Below are positions 41,985-52,113 of a DNA stretch of 64,000 bases, piece after piece. Under the pieces are notes generated by a model, which worked only from the letters and a program-made list of their open reading frames with translations, was not told the origin of the DNA and ran no database searches. The first letter of the stretch is position 1. Each line of letters begins with the position of its first letter. The position numbers and the translations under genes are program-made. Origin of the DNA: Entamoeba histolytica HM-1:IMSS (taxonomy: Eukaryota; Evosea; Mastigamoebida; Endamoebidae); assembly GCF_000208925.1 (NCBI RefSeq), contig NW_001914865.1, positions 117,223-181,222 on the forward strand, read 5' to 3'.

Positions 41985-42885
41985 GTTTGATGTATTATCA
42001 ACATTTTAATGTTAAATTTTTTACTTTTTTATGTTATTTATAACTCTTTTTAAGTATTGAAAAAACTCTAAATCCATAAAATTCTTTTAAATCACAGATG
42101 ATATAAAATTATTCAATTTCATATTTTAATTCTTCTTTCATATTTTTTATTTTCTTTGTTAATTTATTATAATTAGAAATTAAAGAAGGAGGCATTAATT
42201 AGTTTATTAGTTAGAGTATAAAAATAAGTCATAGATATATAATTTAATAATGACAGTCTTGTTTTTTAAAACAGTTTATTGAAGTTAAAAAGACTCTCTT
42301 TAAATAAAAAAATACTCATATCATTACTATGAATCAGTACAGCCAATAATTAAATACAATAACTAAATATATTTTGTATTTAATTACATTTTATATCCTC
42401 TAGGTAATAATTACTTAAGTTTTAATAATATTTCTAAAAACAAGTGAATAGTTAGTAAATGTGTTGGTGAGTACTATGCTATGTCTTAAATAAATAATTA
42501 AGCCAAAGTGTGTTTTAACATAATTTCTAGCTTTTTCAATGATATAATACAAAAATTAAAAACTAAATTTGGAAGGATTTTAGTCTTCTATTTTCAACCT
42601 CTTATAATTTTTAATATTTAAAAGCAAAAAACGTTAAAGATATTCTTTTGTTATAGTTTGTTTTTGACTAAATACTTTTTAAGTAGAGTTGACACGTGAA
42701 TTTCTTCTTAATTTATTTATTACAAGAAAAATAGCATTTTAATTTATAAAACACAGAGAAAATAAATAAAGATAAATAACAAAATTAATTTTAATAAGTA
42801 TTTTTATTTCATTAAAAGAGTTATATTATTATTATAATAAAAATCCTATATGAAACTAAATTAATTTATTGAATATTACTGTGGT
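41985..42885. other. AT-rich intergenic stretch, no gene seen
   Basis: About 900 bp with very low G+C. No coding frame, RNA gene or repeat recognised. Confidence 0.45.
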
Positions 42886-44223
42886 ATGGGAGCTCCAATG
42901 CCAATTTGTGTAATATTCACATTATTTGTATTGTTTAAAAAATACTTATTACACACAAAAAGAAATTACATTGAATACATTCAAATTATATTAATGCTAC
43001 TTACAATTATGTCACTAATTACTCTCCATCTTCTTGCATTTCTTGTGTTCCTTTGTTTATACATTTCATTCCCACTTACTATAACTGAAACTCCAAGAAA
43101 TCTTGCAAGTGGTTTTGATTCTCCAATTCACAAAGAAACAGAAGAAGCATTAAAACCATATTTAAAACCATACACTCTTCCATTTTGGATTTCAGGAGGA
43201 ATTCTTCAAACTATTATAGGAGGTGCGGTTCGTTTTAAATGCCCAATTATTGAATTTGACAGAACAATGGTTAATGCTCCTGATGGGGGTGAATTTGCTA
43301 TGGATTGGGGACAGAACCAAGAACAATTACCTGAAGATGCACCTATACTACTTATCTTCCATGGGCTTGCTGGTGGTTGCAGAGAGCCATATATTCAACG
43401 AAATTCATTTTATGCAATGAAAGAAGGTTATCGATGTTGTGTATTAACTAATAGAGGGTGTGCAGGAACAACATTAAAAATACCTAAAGCATATCACTCG
43501 TGCTTATTTGATGATCCTATGCAAGCAATTAATATTATTCATCAAAAATATCCAACAGCACCAATAGATTTAATGGGATATTCATTAGGAGCAAATACAA
43601 TATTAGGATTGGTTAGTAGACATTCTAAATTTTGTAAAGAAAGAAATGTTGTGTGTTGTGTTGCTATTTCACCATCACCATACCTTATATCTATGATGTT
43701 ATCATTATGCCCTGCATTAGATGAAACGTTTTCTTCATTTGAGTTAAAATTAGTTAAAAAGAATCAAAACGCTTTCTTAGAAGAAATTAAGAAAGGAAAA
43801 ATGGTTGGGGATGTTCCAAAGATTTATATGTCAAAATCAATGAAACAATTTGATGATGGTTTTACTTCAAAGGCTTTTAACTATGGTTGTCCTGCAAATT
43901 ATTATTATGACGTAGAACAAATGCACCACTTTCTACCTAAATGTTATATTCCATGTATATCTCTTAATTCAGCAGATGACCCTGTTGCTATTATGACACG
44001 TGCCTTATTTGAACGATCAAGAACTATTGCATCTGTTTCACCATTTTATACTCCATTAGCAACAAAAACTGGTGGACATTTGTCTTGGACATTTAAAGAA
44101 GGAGAAAAAGGATATTACGATGATTTATCATTAGGTTTTATGAAGAAGATGAATGAATTATTTAAATCAGGTAAGTTGAATGAAATCCAACAAGAATTTC
44201 TTCAATTAAATGAATTAAATTAA
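42886..44223 (+). CDS. EMB8/ABHD1-3-type alpha/beta hydrolase with N-terminal membrane anchor
   Basis: A 445-residue protein. Two hydrophobic spans lie in the first ~65 residues. The hydrolase domain follows: LLIFHGLAGG (~155, oxyanion), LTNRGCAG, nucleophile in MGYSLGANT (Ser ~233), acid in NSADDPVA (Asp ~365) and base in KTGGHLSW (His ~400). This is the ABHD1/3-YheT-EMB8 family, which includes lipid hydrolases. A membrane-bound lipase or esterase acting on phospholipids is plausible but not shown by the sequence. Confidence 0.85.
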   Translation: MGAPMPICVIFTLFVLFKKYLLHTKRNYIEYIQIILMLLTIMSLITLHLLAFLVFLCLYISFPLTITETPRNLASGFDSPIHKETEEALKPYLKPYTLPFWISGGILQTIIGGAVRFKCPIIEFDRTMVNAPDGGEFAMDWGQNQEQLPEDAPILLIFHGLAGGCREPYIQRNSFYAMKEGYRCCVLTNRGCAGTTLKIPKAYHSCLFDDPMQAINIIHQKYPTAPIDLMGYSLGANTILGLVSRHSKFCKERNVVCCVAISPSPYLISMMLSLCPALDETFSSFELKLVKKNQNAFLEEIKKGKMVGDVPKIYMSKSMKQFDDGFTSKAFNYGCPANYYYDVEQMHHFLPKCYIPCISLNSADDPVAIMTRALFERSRTIASVSPFYTPLATKTGGHLSWTFKEGEKGYYDDLSLGFMKKMNELFKSGKLNEIQQEFLQLNELN

Positions 44224-44255
44224 AGTTGATTATTATAAAGAACAACTTATTTGGT

Positions 44256-45560
44256 TTATTTTGTAATTTCCTTAATTTGTTGTTCATTGATAGAATGCCC
44301 TTTACAAGCAGCACCATAGTTACCAGTTTGTGTGTCCATTTTCATTTTAGGTTGTCCAAACTCATCATATTCAACTTTAGGCTTTACTTTAGTATCAAAT
44401 GAAAATTCTGGTCCATCACTTTTTGGTACTTCGTTTGATACAACTGGTTTTTGTGGTTTCATTCCCCAGTCTATACCAGTAGTACCATCTTCATTCTTCT
44501 TTAATTTTGGATCAACAGTACTGTTAACAGTCATAGCAGGTGCATTAGTGTTAATTTCATCACCATCCATGGCAAATTTAGGTTTTACAGTAATTCCAAC
44601 TCCAAGTTTCTTTTTTCCATTTTCATCAGTAACAATAGTTGGTTTAACAGATGTTTGCATAGTGACACTAGGATCAAATTCAGCATCTTCTCTTCCAGTC
44701 ATGCGTTGAGCAGTTTTCTTTTCTCCTTCTTTCTTAGCTACTTGGAATTGTTCACTTTCATAGACTTCTTTAGAAATTGTTTTTGTTTGTTCTTTGGCTT
44801 GTTTCCATTCTTCAGTTTGAGACGCCTTTTCATAACTTGTTTTAGCTGTCTTACTAGCTTCTTTTCCTCGTTGTTTTAAATCTTTTTTTTGGTCTTCGTC
44901 AAGATCTGGTATATCTTTTGTTGACTCTTTCCAAACATCTTTTGCTGATGCATCTCCTTTAACAGCTGACTTAGTTCCTTTAGCAAGTCCACTAGTAAAT
45001 GCTTTAAATTGTTTACTATGAACAGCTGCTTTAGCACCACTAGCAACTTGACTTTTAGCTTGTTTAAACTCTTCACTTTTAACTGCTTTCTTAGCACCAG
45101 AATATGCTGTTTTTCCAGCTTTGGAAGCCTCTTCTTTTGCATGTTTTTTTTGTTCTTCAGTCATAGATGGCATTTTATTATATACATCTTTAACATCTCC
45201 AGCAATGTCTTTAGCTAATTCTTTTTTTTCTTTTGATTCATTTTGTGTATCTTCTTTATTTCTTTGAGACGCGTTAACTGATAAATGTTCAGGAATTGGT
45301 GGTGCTTCATGTTTGTGTTCAGGAATTGGTGGTGCTTCATGTTTATGTTCAGGAATTGGTGGAACATATTCTTCTTCACTAATTGTTGGGTGACCAGGTG
45401 GTGGTGCAACTTTCTTCTGAGGTACTGGTGGTGCGTTTTTTGTCGGAAGAGGTGGTGCACATTTTGAAGGTGTAGGAGGTGCTATTTTTTTTTGAGGAAC
45501 AGGAGGTATAGGCTTAGACTGTTCTCCTGGAATAGTAAACGTTCTTTTTTGAAAGGTCAT
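44256..45560 (-). CDS. Proline-rich protein with repeated PPIPEHKHEA units
   Basis: From the first ATG at 45560 there are 434 residues. Residues ~10-85 hold many PPxP motifs (PIPPVPQKK, APPTPSK, APPLPTK), then 2.5 copies of a ten-residue PPIPEHKHEA unit. Residues ~105-260 are Lys/Ala/Ser-rich helices with repeating A-K/S-G-x-K-A-A units. The tail repeats the pattern 'V-K-P-K-F/V ... D-x-x-G-x-x-K'. No catalytic domain or membrane span. The PPxP part could bind SH3 domains. I do not recognise a family. Confidence 0.65.
   Translation of the reverse strand: MTFQKRTFTIPGEQSKPIPPVPQKKIAPPTPSKCAPPLPTKNAPPVPQKKVAPPPGHPTISEEEYVPPIPEHKHEAPPIPEHKHEAPPIPEHLSVNASQRNKEDTQNESKEKKELAKDIAGDVKDVYNKMPSMTEEQKKHAKEEASKAGKTAYSGAKKAVKSEEFKQAKSQVASGAKAAVHSKQFKAFTSGLAKGTKSAVKGDASAKDVWKESTKDIPDLDEDQKKDLKQRGKEASKTAKTSYEKASQTEEWKQAKEQTKTISKEVYESEQFQVAKKEGEKKTAQRMTGREDAEFDPSVTMQTSVKPTIVTDENGKKKLGVGITVKPKFAMDGDEINTNAPAMTVNSTVDPKLKKNEDGTTGIDWGMKPQKPVVSNEVPKSDGPEFSFDTKVKPKVEYDEFGQPKMKMDTQTGNYGAACKGHSINEQQIKEITK
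45286..45362 (-). repeat. 30-bp coding tandem repeat (2.5 copies)
   Basis: The units are almost identical at the DNA level (one base differs, g/a near 45334) and encode PPIPEHKHEA. The near identity suggests recent duplication or slippage. Confidence 0.75.
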
Positions 45561-46087
45561 CACTAAATTGTAAGATCCAGATTGAGTCAAAAGGATTTAC
45601 TTCAATAAGAAGCATCTTTCTACTTTGATTTTTGTTTTTCTTTTTTATAAGAGTCTATTCAAATAATGAGGATTTGGAGTAGAAAACTATTCTTGAAACA
45701 GTTTTTGGTAAAATCTTATTTTATGATAATCTATCTATCTCTAAAAAGTACAATCTCACTTTTTACTGATAAAATATAACAAAAAAGCATAACTATGAAA
45801 ATAATCTATCAGTAGCAATTTGTACATTGCATTTAAATTAAATCTTCTGAGTCTATAAGACAAAACTAAACACCAAAGATGTATTATAAAAAAAACTTAA
45901 GTAACTAGAAAACCTAAAGATCTTAACCCTATAAATCTTTTCTAGTTAAATTATGTTCAAACACATAAAACACCAAACATTAAGAAATAAAAATTAATAG
46001 AAAAATAATTAAACATAAAACTATTTTGAAACCCCAGTAAATAATATAGACACTATAAAAACAACTAACCCTTTTATAATCAGTACA
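45561..46087. other. Divergent intergenic region with TATA-like element of uL18
   Basis: About 520 bp. CACTATAAAAAC at 46051-46062 lies ~30 nt upstream of the ribosomal gene start and is the likely TATA-type element. Nothing else is recognised. Confidence 0.45.
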
Positions 46088-46948
46088 ATGGGATTCCTTA
46101 AGGTTATCAAGAACAGAGCTTACTTCAAGAAATACCAAACTCAATTCAGAAGAAGAAGAGAAGGAAAGACTGACTACTATGCTAGAAGAAAGATGATCTT
46201 CCAAGATAAAGATAAATTCAAGACTCCAAAATACAGAGTTGTTGTTAGAATTACTAACAAAACTGTCATTGCCCAAATTGCTTACTCAGAAATTATTGGT
46301 GATAAGATCCTTTGTGCTGCTTACTCACATGAATTACCAAGATATGGAGTTAAATTAGGTTTAACTAATTATGCTGCTGCTTATTGTACTGGTCTTCTTC
46401 TTGCTAGAAGACTTCTTCAAAAACTTGGTATGGACAAACAATTTGTTGGAGTTTCTGATGCTGCTAAACTTGGTGAAGATTACACTCCAGAAGAAGTTGA
46501 TGAAAGAAGACCATTCAAATGCATTCTTGATGTTGGACTTGCTAGAACTACCACTGGATCTAAAGTCTTTGCTGTCCTTAAGGGAATGTGTGATGGAGGA
46601 GTATATGTCCCACACTCTGCTACCAGATTTGCTGGTGCTGGTGAAAATGAAGAAGCTCTTAGAAGCAGAATCCTTGGTGGACACGTTGCTGCTTATATGA
46701 AATATCTTTCTGGTGAAGATGCTGATCTTTACAAGAAACAATTTGGTAGATTCATTGCTGCTGGTATTGCACCAGAAGCTCTTGAAAATATCTACATTGA
46801 AGCTCATAAGAAGATTAGAGAGAATCCAGCTGCTGAAAAGAAAGAAAAGAAGGAACACAAGAAATATCCAACTTCCAAGAAACTTACTCTTGAACAAAGA
46901 AAAGCTGCTATTCAAGCCAAACTTGCTAAACTTGCCCAACAAGCTTAA
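46088..46948 (+). CDS. RPL5: 60S ribosomal protein L5 (uL18)
   Basis: A 286-residue protein of normal length. It opens with [20 protein letters not shown] and continues [53 protein letters not shown] and [13 protein letters not shown], all standard uL18 blocks. It binds 5S rRNA in the large subunit. Codon use is markedly C-richer than in its neighbours (CTT, ACC, AAG, ATC), as expected of a highly expressed Entamoeba gene. Confidence 0.97.
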
Positions 46949-47257
46949 GTAGACCCTTATTGTGTTATTTCTTTGATTTTTATTGGTTTATTATTTATTT
47001 GAATATAATAATATAATAAATAAAATGAAATAATGAAAAAATATATATTAAATTTCACTTTCTATTGACTTTTTTGAATGATTTATTATTTAATTTAAAT
47101 AAATAATTAAATTTTTTTTAGAAATATAATAAATGAGGTTATAAGAAGATTAATAATTAAGTAATAAAGAATAAATATTTTTGAATGAAAAACAAAATAT
47201 AATATTATAAAAAGGGCAGAACTTAAAAATAAATAAAAGAAGAAACTAAATAGAACA
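46949..47257. other. AT-rich intergenic stretch
   Basis: About 310 bp. AGAACTTAAAAAT at 47218-47230 is a GAAC-type promoter box ~35 nt before the next gene. Otherwise featureless. Confidence 0.45.
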
Positions 47258-47758
47258 ATGAAAATTCTAACATTCTGTAAAGTTATATTATTGTCAATAC
47301 TTTGTTTTATTATATATATTCCAACTTATTTTGTTTATGGACAAAGTGAACCTGAAGTTCAAATATTACATACTTCAATAACCTTTGTAGTATGTTTTAT
47401 TATTTGTTGTATTGTTGCATATAAATTTTGTGATAAAACAGAAAAACCAACAAGAGTTAATGAAGTACCATTAAAATCATCTAAGTCAAATTATATTCAA
47501 CATTTACCAAAAGTAACTCCAATTCCAAAAACATCAATTGTTCCAGGAAATTCTAATACTTATGATATTCAAAAAAAAGAACAACACTTATTATTAAAAA
47601 TACAAGAAAAAGAAAATGCACTTAAATTTGAAAGTGATCCACAAGTTCAAGCAGATAGGAGAGTAGAAATTCAAAAATTAGAATTCGAATTAGATGGTAT
47701 TAGACAAGCTATGAAAATGAAAAATGATCAAGCAAGAAAAAGAGTTTCAACTGCTTGA
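47258..47758 (+). CDS. Small two-span membrane protein
   Basis: A 166-residue protein. Two hydrophobic spans lie at ~9-30 (VILLSILCFIIYIPTYFVYG) and ~40-60 (TSITFVVCFIICCIVAYKF), then a Pro/Lys/Ser linker and a C-terminal charged helix (~105-160) likely to form a coiled coil. Both ends are probably cytoplasmic. I do not recognise a family. Confidence 0.6.
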   Translation: MKILTFCKVILLSILCFIIYIPTYFVYGQSEPEVQILHTSITFVVCFIICCIVAYKFCDKTEKPTRVNEVPLKSSKSNYIQHLPKVTPIPKTSIVPGNSNTYDIQKKEQHLLLKIQEKENALKFESDPQVQADRRVEIQKLEFELDGIRQAMKMKNDQARKRVSTA

Positions 47759-47917
47759 ATATGAATGAAAAAGTTAATTTAAAATACTTTTTTTAAATGA
47801 ATTTATTAAGTCATAAATAAAAAGAAAGAATTTCAAATAGTTATGTTTCTTCTTTATATTAATTTTCTTACAAACCAATCAAATTAAAATATCAAAATAT
47901 ATTTTTTCAATCATTTA

Positions 47918-48379
47918 TTATTGTGGGAAATCAAAATCAATATGAAGTTCTTCTAATTTCTTTCTTAATTCTTCATTTGAAGCTTTTCTTTCATCAACAT
48001 CTTTTTGAGTAATAACTTTGATTTGTGGTTCTTTTCTTCTTTGTTCTTTTGAAACTGGATAAGTTGAATGAAATCTACGTTTTTTTGCTTCACATAATTC
48101 TGTACGAAGTAATCGATTTTCTAAAATATGATTATTTAATGTTTCTGCTACTATACGTGCTACTACACAATCAGCAAATTTAACAACACAAGTTCCTTTA
48201 CTTACTCCATAATCAGTTTTCTTAATAGCTAATCCTTTTAATTCTCCATATTGAGAGAAATATCTTCTTAAATCACGTTCATCAAGAATTTTTGGAAGGT
48301 TATAAATACGAACAATTGGTTTATTTGCTTCTACATCTTTTGGTGTTATTTCAGCAAAATCTGATGATTCAAATTGCAT
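47918..48379 (-). CDS. Single-RRM protein, NIFK/Nop15-like
   Basis: A 153-residue protein with one RRM at ~22-100: RNP2 is VRIYNLP and the RNP1 position is GTCVVKFA, a weakened form. The helix ERDLRRYFSQYGELKGLAI and the stretch NNHILENRLLRTEL resemble the Nop15/NIFK nucleolar RRM used in 60S assembly. Basic tails follow. A nucleolar ribosome-assembly role is inferred; other small RRM proteins are possible. It shares a ~90-bp divergent promoter with ATG10. Confidence 0.65.
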   Translation of the reverse strand: MQFESSDFAEITPKDVEANKPIVRIYNLPKILDERDLRRYFSQYGELKGLAIKKTDYGVSKGTCVVKFADCVVARIVAETLNNHILENRLLRTELCEAKKRRFHSTYPVSKEQRRKEPQIKVITQKDVDERKASNEELRKKLEELHIDFDFPQ

Positions 48380-48469
48380 TAATTGTAAATGTATTTTTTT
48401 AGTAAATTAGGGTTTACTTAATATTTTAATAGTTCATTATATTATTATAATATTATCAAAACTGAAATT

Positions 48470-49066
48470 ATGAACTTCAATAAGAAAGAATTTAACTTTC
48501 AAGCAAAAAAAATTGTTAATTGTCTTAATAAATTAGGAAAATATCAATGGAAATGGGATACAAGAGGATTTATTATTCATTCATGTGAATTAGGTGAATT
48601 ACTTCAAGTTGATGATAATCATTGTAATGAAGAAATTTATGAAGAAAAAGATGATACTATTTGTCAAATACAACAAAAAAGATATTATTTTATTCATCAT
48701 ATTCTTTATAATACATCTTATCAAGTACCTCAATTTGGAGTATCTTTATTTGATAAAAAGGAAAATAAATATATTACTCAATTAGAACAAGCAACAACTT
48801 TATTATCACACCTTAGTGGAATTGAAAAGTGTGATAATAATAATCCATTAAATCTTTTTATTACAATGAATGAACATCCATTAATAGAAGATTATTATAT
48901 GTTTTTTATTCATCCTTGTGGTACTTCATCTTCATTACTTCCAATTATTGAATTTTCATTATCTGATTATCTTATTTGTTATTTAAGTTCATATGGTCCA
49001 TATTTATGTTGTTTTGAAAATTGGTTATCAGTACAACATAAATTAATTACTGAAAATCAAAATTAA
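48470..49066 (+). CDS. ATG10: ATG10, E2-like enzyme of Atg12 conjugation
   Basis: A 198-residue protein of ATG10 length. The opening KKEFNFQAKKIVNCL then YQWKWD, the middle YFIHHILYNTSYQVPQFGVS, and the catalytic block FITMNEHPLIEDYYMFFIHP-C-GT follow ATG10: 'H-V-L-Y-S-x-S-Y-Q-V-P' and 'I-T-x-x-E-H-P-I-L ... H-P-C-x-T'. The catalytic Cys is in HPC (~153). The last helix SSYGPYL matches 'S-x-x-G-P-V-V'. ATG10 transfers Atg12 to Atg5. The stop codon overlaps the stop of the convergent gene at 49063. Confidence 0.8.
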   Translation: MNFNKKEFNFQAKKIVNCLNKLGKYQWKWDTRGFIIHSCELGELLQVDDNHCNEEIYEEKDDTICQIQQKRYYFIHHILYNTSYQVPQFGVSLFDKKENKYITQLEQATTLLSHLSGIEKCDNNNPLNLFITMNEHPLIEDYYMFFIHPCGTSSSLLPIIEFSLSDYLICYLSSYGPYLCCFENWLSVQHKLITENQN

Positions 49067-51219
49067 TTACATATTTGAATAGGAAGAAGTCCACAAATTT
49101 CATGTATTCTATAAACAGCTTTCCATGAATTTTGATGTCTACTTCTTTGACTAATTTTAATTAACTCTTTAACCATTCTTTCTTTTTCAAATAAATTCAT
49201 TTCTACTTTTTTACCATCAGTTAATTTAATTCCATGATATCGAAGAATAATATTAATAAGAACTTTAATATCATAATTTTTAGTAATATTTTGGTAGTTT
49301 GTATTTAATAAATTAATTTGTTGAAATGTTTGAAATAAATTATTTTTAGCAAGAATCATAAGAGAATTTTCATTTAAAAGAACTTCTTCTTTTTGTTTTT
49401 GAGAATTAATAATTCTTGGAAATACATTAAATTTTTTTATTTTAAATAACTCTAAATATTTCATACTTTTAATTAATTCTTTATGTTTCATTATTTCATT
49501 ATAACAAATAATATTCATAATTTGTTGTGTTAATTCATTTCTATTAATTTTTTTTGAATATTCATCATTTAAATATTTTAAATAATTTAATGCATCTTTT
49601 AAATCTCTTTTCATTTCTTCTTTATAGTCTTCAATAATTTCTTTTACTATAAGAAATTTTAATAATATAATAAAATTAAATTTTGTTTGTATTTGATTTA
49701 ATTTAAAAATACATTTTCTTTTATCATTATCATAATAATCATTAATACTATCAATAATAATATTAATTTCATTTTCTTTCATTTCTTTTTCATGAAATAG
49801 AATTATTTCAATAATATTATTTATTGGTATTATTTTTAATAATACTGTTAATAAAACTATCATTTCTTCTGTATGAAATTCTATTTGAATTTCTTTTTCT
49901 ATTTCTTTTAATATTTTTAAACTTTCTTTTGTTTGTTCTTTACTTATTTGATATTTAATTCCATATAAACAATGTTGAATAACTATTTTATCTTTGATTG
50001 GAATTGGAATAATTTTATTAATAACTTTTCCTATTCTTTCTAGTTCTTTTTGAATAAAGTTTTTTCTTTCATCATTAAATTTATTAATTAAAATACAAAT
50101 GTCATAACTTAATATATTTTGACTTAATGCATCAATAAACATAATTCTATCTTCTGTTGAATAACTATTTTCTTCACTTATTTCTTCAATTAATTGACTT
50201 TCATTTTCAATATATTCACTTATTTCATATAATTCTTTTGTACTTATTTCAATGATACTTTTACTAAAATAAATATTATTTAATGCATTTGATATTTTTT
50301 GATATTTTCTTTCCATCATTTCAAATTCTTCTTTTGTTACAATTGAATTAAGATAAAAAATTCCTCGTTCTGAAATAATTTTTTGAATTGTTTCATTTCT
50401 AGTTTTTTGTGTTTCTTTTGTTACAATTATTACTTCATTATTATCAATTTTTTTAAAATGAGTATTTAGTGAATCTTTAATACATATAGTAGTAATATTT
50501 CCTTCTGTTAGTTCTTCATTAAATTGAATTATTCTTTTCATCATTTCTTCTTTTGTTTCATTTTCTTTTGATATATTTTTAATATAATCTTTTAAAATTT
50601 TGTTTTTATCATTTCTTTTTAATTTTCTTAATCTATCTTTCATTATTTCTACATTATTTATTTCATTATCTTTACTATTTATCCATAATTCAATAATACT
50701 TTCAATCATTTCATCATTAATATTTTTTAATAATAAAAACCATCCATATTTATTAATTTTTAAAATGATGTTTTGATTTTTTTGAATGAATTGAATAAGT
50801 TTTCTTTCTATATATTTTTCACAAACTGTATAATACTCATAATATTCTCCTTCTTTACATCCTAATTTTTCATTAATTATTGTTATTAATTCTTCATTTA
50901 ATTGACGATTAATACAATAATTAATTCTACAATATGTTTTTATTCTTTCATTATTTGAATTAAAAATACAATTCAGTGTATGATATTCTTCAATTTCTTT
51001 TTTATTCATTTTATCACAAACACATGACTCAATATATTCAATTTCAATATTTGATTCATAACATAAATACATGGGATTTTCTATTAGTTCTTCTATTTTT
51101 TCTTTGTCATTTTCTTCTTCATTAAGATACAAAAAAAATTTATTATACATTGTTTTTACTTCATCATAATAATTCTTTTCAATTAATTTCTGAATAAGTT
51201 GGTCTTTTCTTGATTCCAT
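49063..51219 (-). CDS. Large alpha-helical protein of unknown function
   Basis: A 718-residue, Ile/Lys/Glu/Asn-rich, almost wholly helical protein with no signal peptide or membrane span. Helical hairpins continue to the end; the last block (ISQRSRHQNSWKAVYRIHE, then ICGLLPIQ) is the least biased in composition and might be a family signature. The shape would suit a vesicle-tether or kinetochore-type solenoid (for example Sec39/NBAS), but I cannot support that. A perfect AATGAACT box lies 14-21 nt upstream of the ATG, supporting the start. Confidence 0.6.
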   Translation of the reverse strand: MESRKDQLIQKLIEKNYYDEVKTMYNKFFLYLNEEENDKEKIEELIENPMYLCYESNIEIEYIESCVCDKMNKKEIEEYHTLNCIFNSNNERIKTYCRINYCINRQLNEELITIINEKLGCKEGEYYEYYTVCEKYIERKLIQFIQKNQNIILKINKYGWFLLLKNINDEMIESIIELWINSKDNEINNVEIMKDRLRKLKRNDKNKILKDYIKNISKENETKEEMMKRIIQFNEELTEGNITTICIKDSLNTHFKKIDNNEVIIVTKETQKTRNETIQKIISERGIFYLNSIVTKEEFEMMERKYQKISNALNNIYFSKSIIEISTKELYEISEYIENESQLIEEISEENSYSTEDRIMFIDALSQNILSYDICILINKFNDERKNFIQKELERIGKVINKIIPIPIKDKIVIQHCLYGIKYQISKEQTKESLKILKEIEKEIQIEFHTEEMIVLLTVLLKIIPINNIIEIILFHEKEMKENEINIIIDSINDYYDNDKRKCIFKLNQIQTKFNFIILLKFLIVKEIIEDYKEEMKRDLKDALNYLKYLNDEYSKKINRNELTQQIMNIICYNEIMKHKELIKSMKYLELFKIKKFNVFPRIINSQKQKEEVLLNENSLMILAKNNLFQTFQQINLLNTNYQNITKNYDIKVLINIILRYHGIKLTDGKKVEMNLFEKERMVKELIKISQRSRHQNSWKAVYRIHEICGLLPIQICN

Positions 51220-51232
51220 TTATTTTTTTTTT

Positions 51233-51240
51233 AGTTCATT
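51233..51240 (-). promoter_or_regulatory. AATGAACT (GAAC) core promoter box
   Basis: A perfect AATGAACT on the minus strand, 14-21 nt upstream of the start at 51219. It lies in the 111-bp divergent region shared with the gene starting at 51331. Confidence 0.55.
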
Positions 51241-51330
51241 AGTTTTATTTATGAAATAAATTATGTTATATATTCCAAATTTTTATAACTCATCTTTTAA
51301 TCTTAAAAATTGAACAGTTAAAACAATTTA

Positions 51331-52113
51331 ATGACACACCAATTTACTTTTATTAAAGATAGTATTTATCATTCTACTGGAGTCTTTGAATATAATGATG
51401 AATATTGGATTGCTCATTTAAAAGGAGAAGATCTTAAAGTTTCATGGAAAAATGTTACTGCATTGTCATTAGAGTATCGTATTTATAAAGATGGGAAATT
51501 CTTTATTGAATTAGAAGAAAGACAATTAGTAAAGTCCCATAATTTACGATGTGTCTACTTTTATTTTGAAAGAAAAGATTTCTTTGAATTAGAAAATTTT
51601 ATTTATGAACATAAATTAAGTAAATTACCACATCCAAATCATTATCAAATGGAATATCCATTTGTAAAAATTTATTCAAAACATATGAGACAAGTATTAA
51701 ACTTTTTAACAACAGTAATGAACACGTTAATGTTTTTAGTATTATTTGCTAAGTTATATAATTTTATTGATAGAAAGACTGGTGGATTAACTCGTTTACA
51801 AAATGAACTTTTATTATTAATGGACTGGTTCTCAGAAAGAATTCCAACTACTTCATTTGTTGTGAGTATTCCATTTTTACCTTGGAAATATACATTTTAT
51901 TTTATTCGTTATTTAGTTAATTCATTAGATGAAATTTCACTTGTTATCTTCTATACTACTACAATGTTAATTTATGTCTTTAGTTATTGGAGAGGTATTG
52001 TCTCATCTTTAAAATTATTCTTAAACTTAATCCTTTTATTGAAACGCTTATGTAATACAATTAAAGAGACTATAATTGCTAAGAAACAACAAAATGAAAT
52101 TAAACAAGAATAA
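51331..52113 (+). CDS. Membrane protein with soluble N-terminal domain
   Basis: A 260-residue protein. The first ~105 residues are a beta-rich soluble domain (FIKDSIYHSTGVFEYNDEYW, then VTALSLEYRIYKDGKFFIEL) compatible with a PH/GRAM-like fold. Membrane spans lie near ~122-145 (LNFLTTVMNTLMFLVLFAKL), ~175-195 and ~205-230 (SLVIFYTTTMLIYVFSYW), then a basic tail. I do not recognise a family. A GRAM-type lipid-contact role is only a guess. Confidence 0.55.
   Translation: MTHQFTFIKDSIYHSTGVFEYNDEYWIAHLKGEDLKVSWKNVTALSLEYRIYKDGKFFIELEERQLVKSHNLRCVYFYFERKDFFELENFIYEHKLSKLPHPNHYQMEYPFVKIYSKHMRQVLNFLTTVMNTLMFLVLFAKLYNFIDRKTGGLTRLQNELLLLMDWFSERIPTTSFVVSIPFLPWKYTFYFIRYLVNSLDEISLVIFYTTTMLIYVFSYWRGIVSSLKLFLNLILLLKRLCNTIKETIIAKKQQNEIKQE

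Noticed and set aside
44332..45467. Several plus-strand frames over the proline-rich gene
   Set aside because: Reverse shadows of the repetitive coding sequence.
46361..46942. Minus-strand frame of 193 codons within the ribosomal gene
   Set aside because: Ser/Phe-rich reverse shadow of uL18, caused by its biased codon use.
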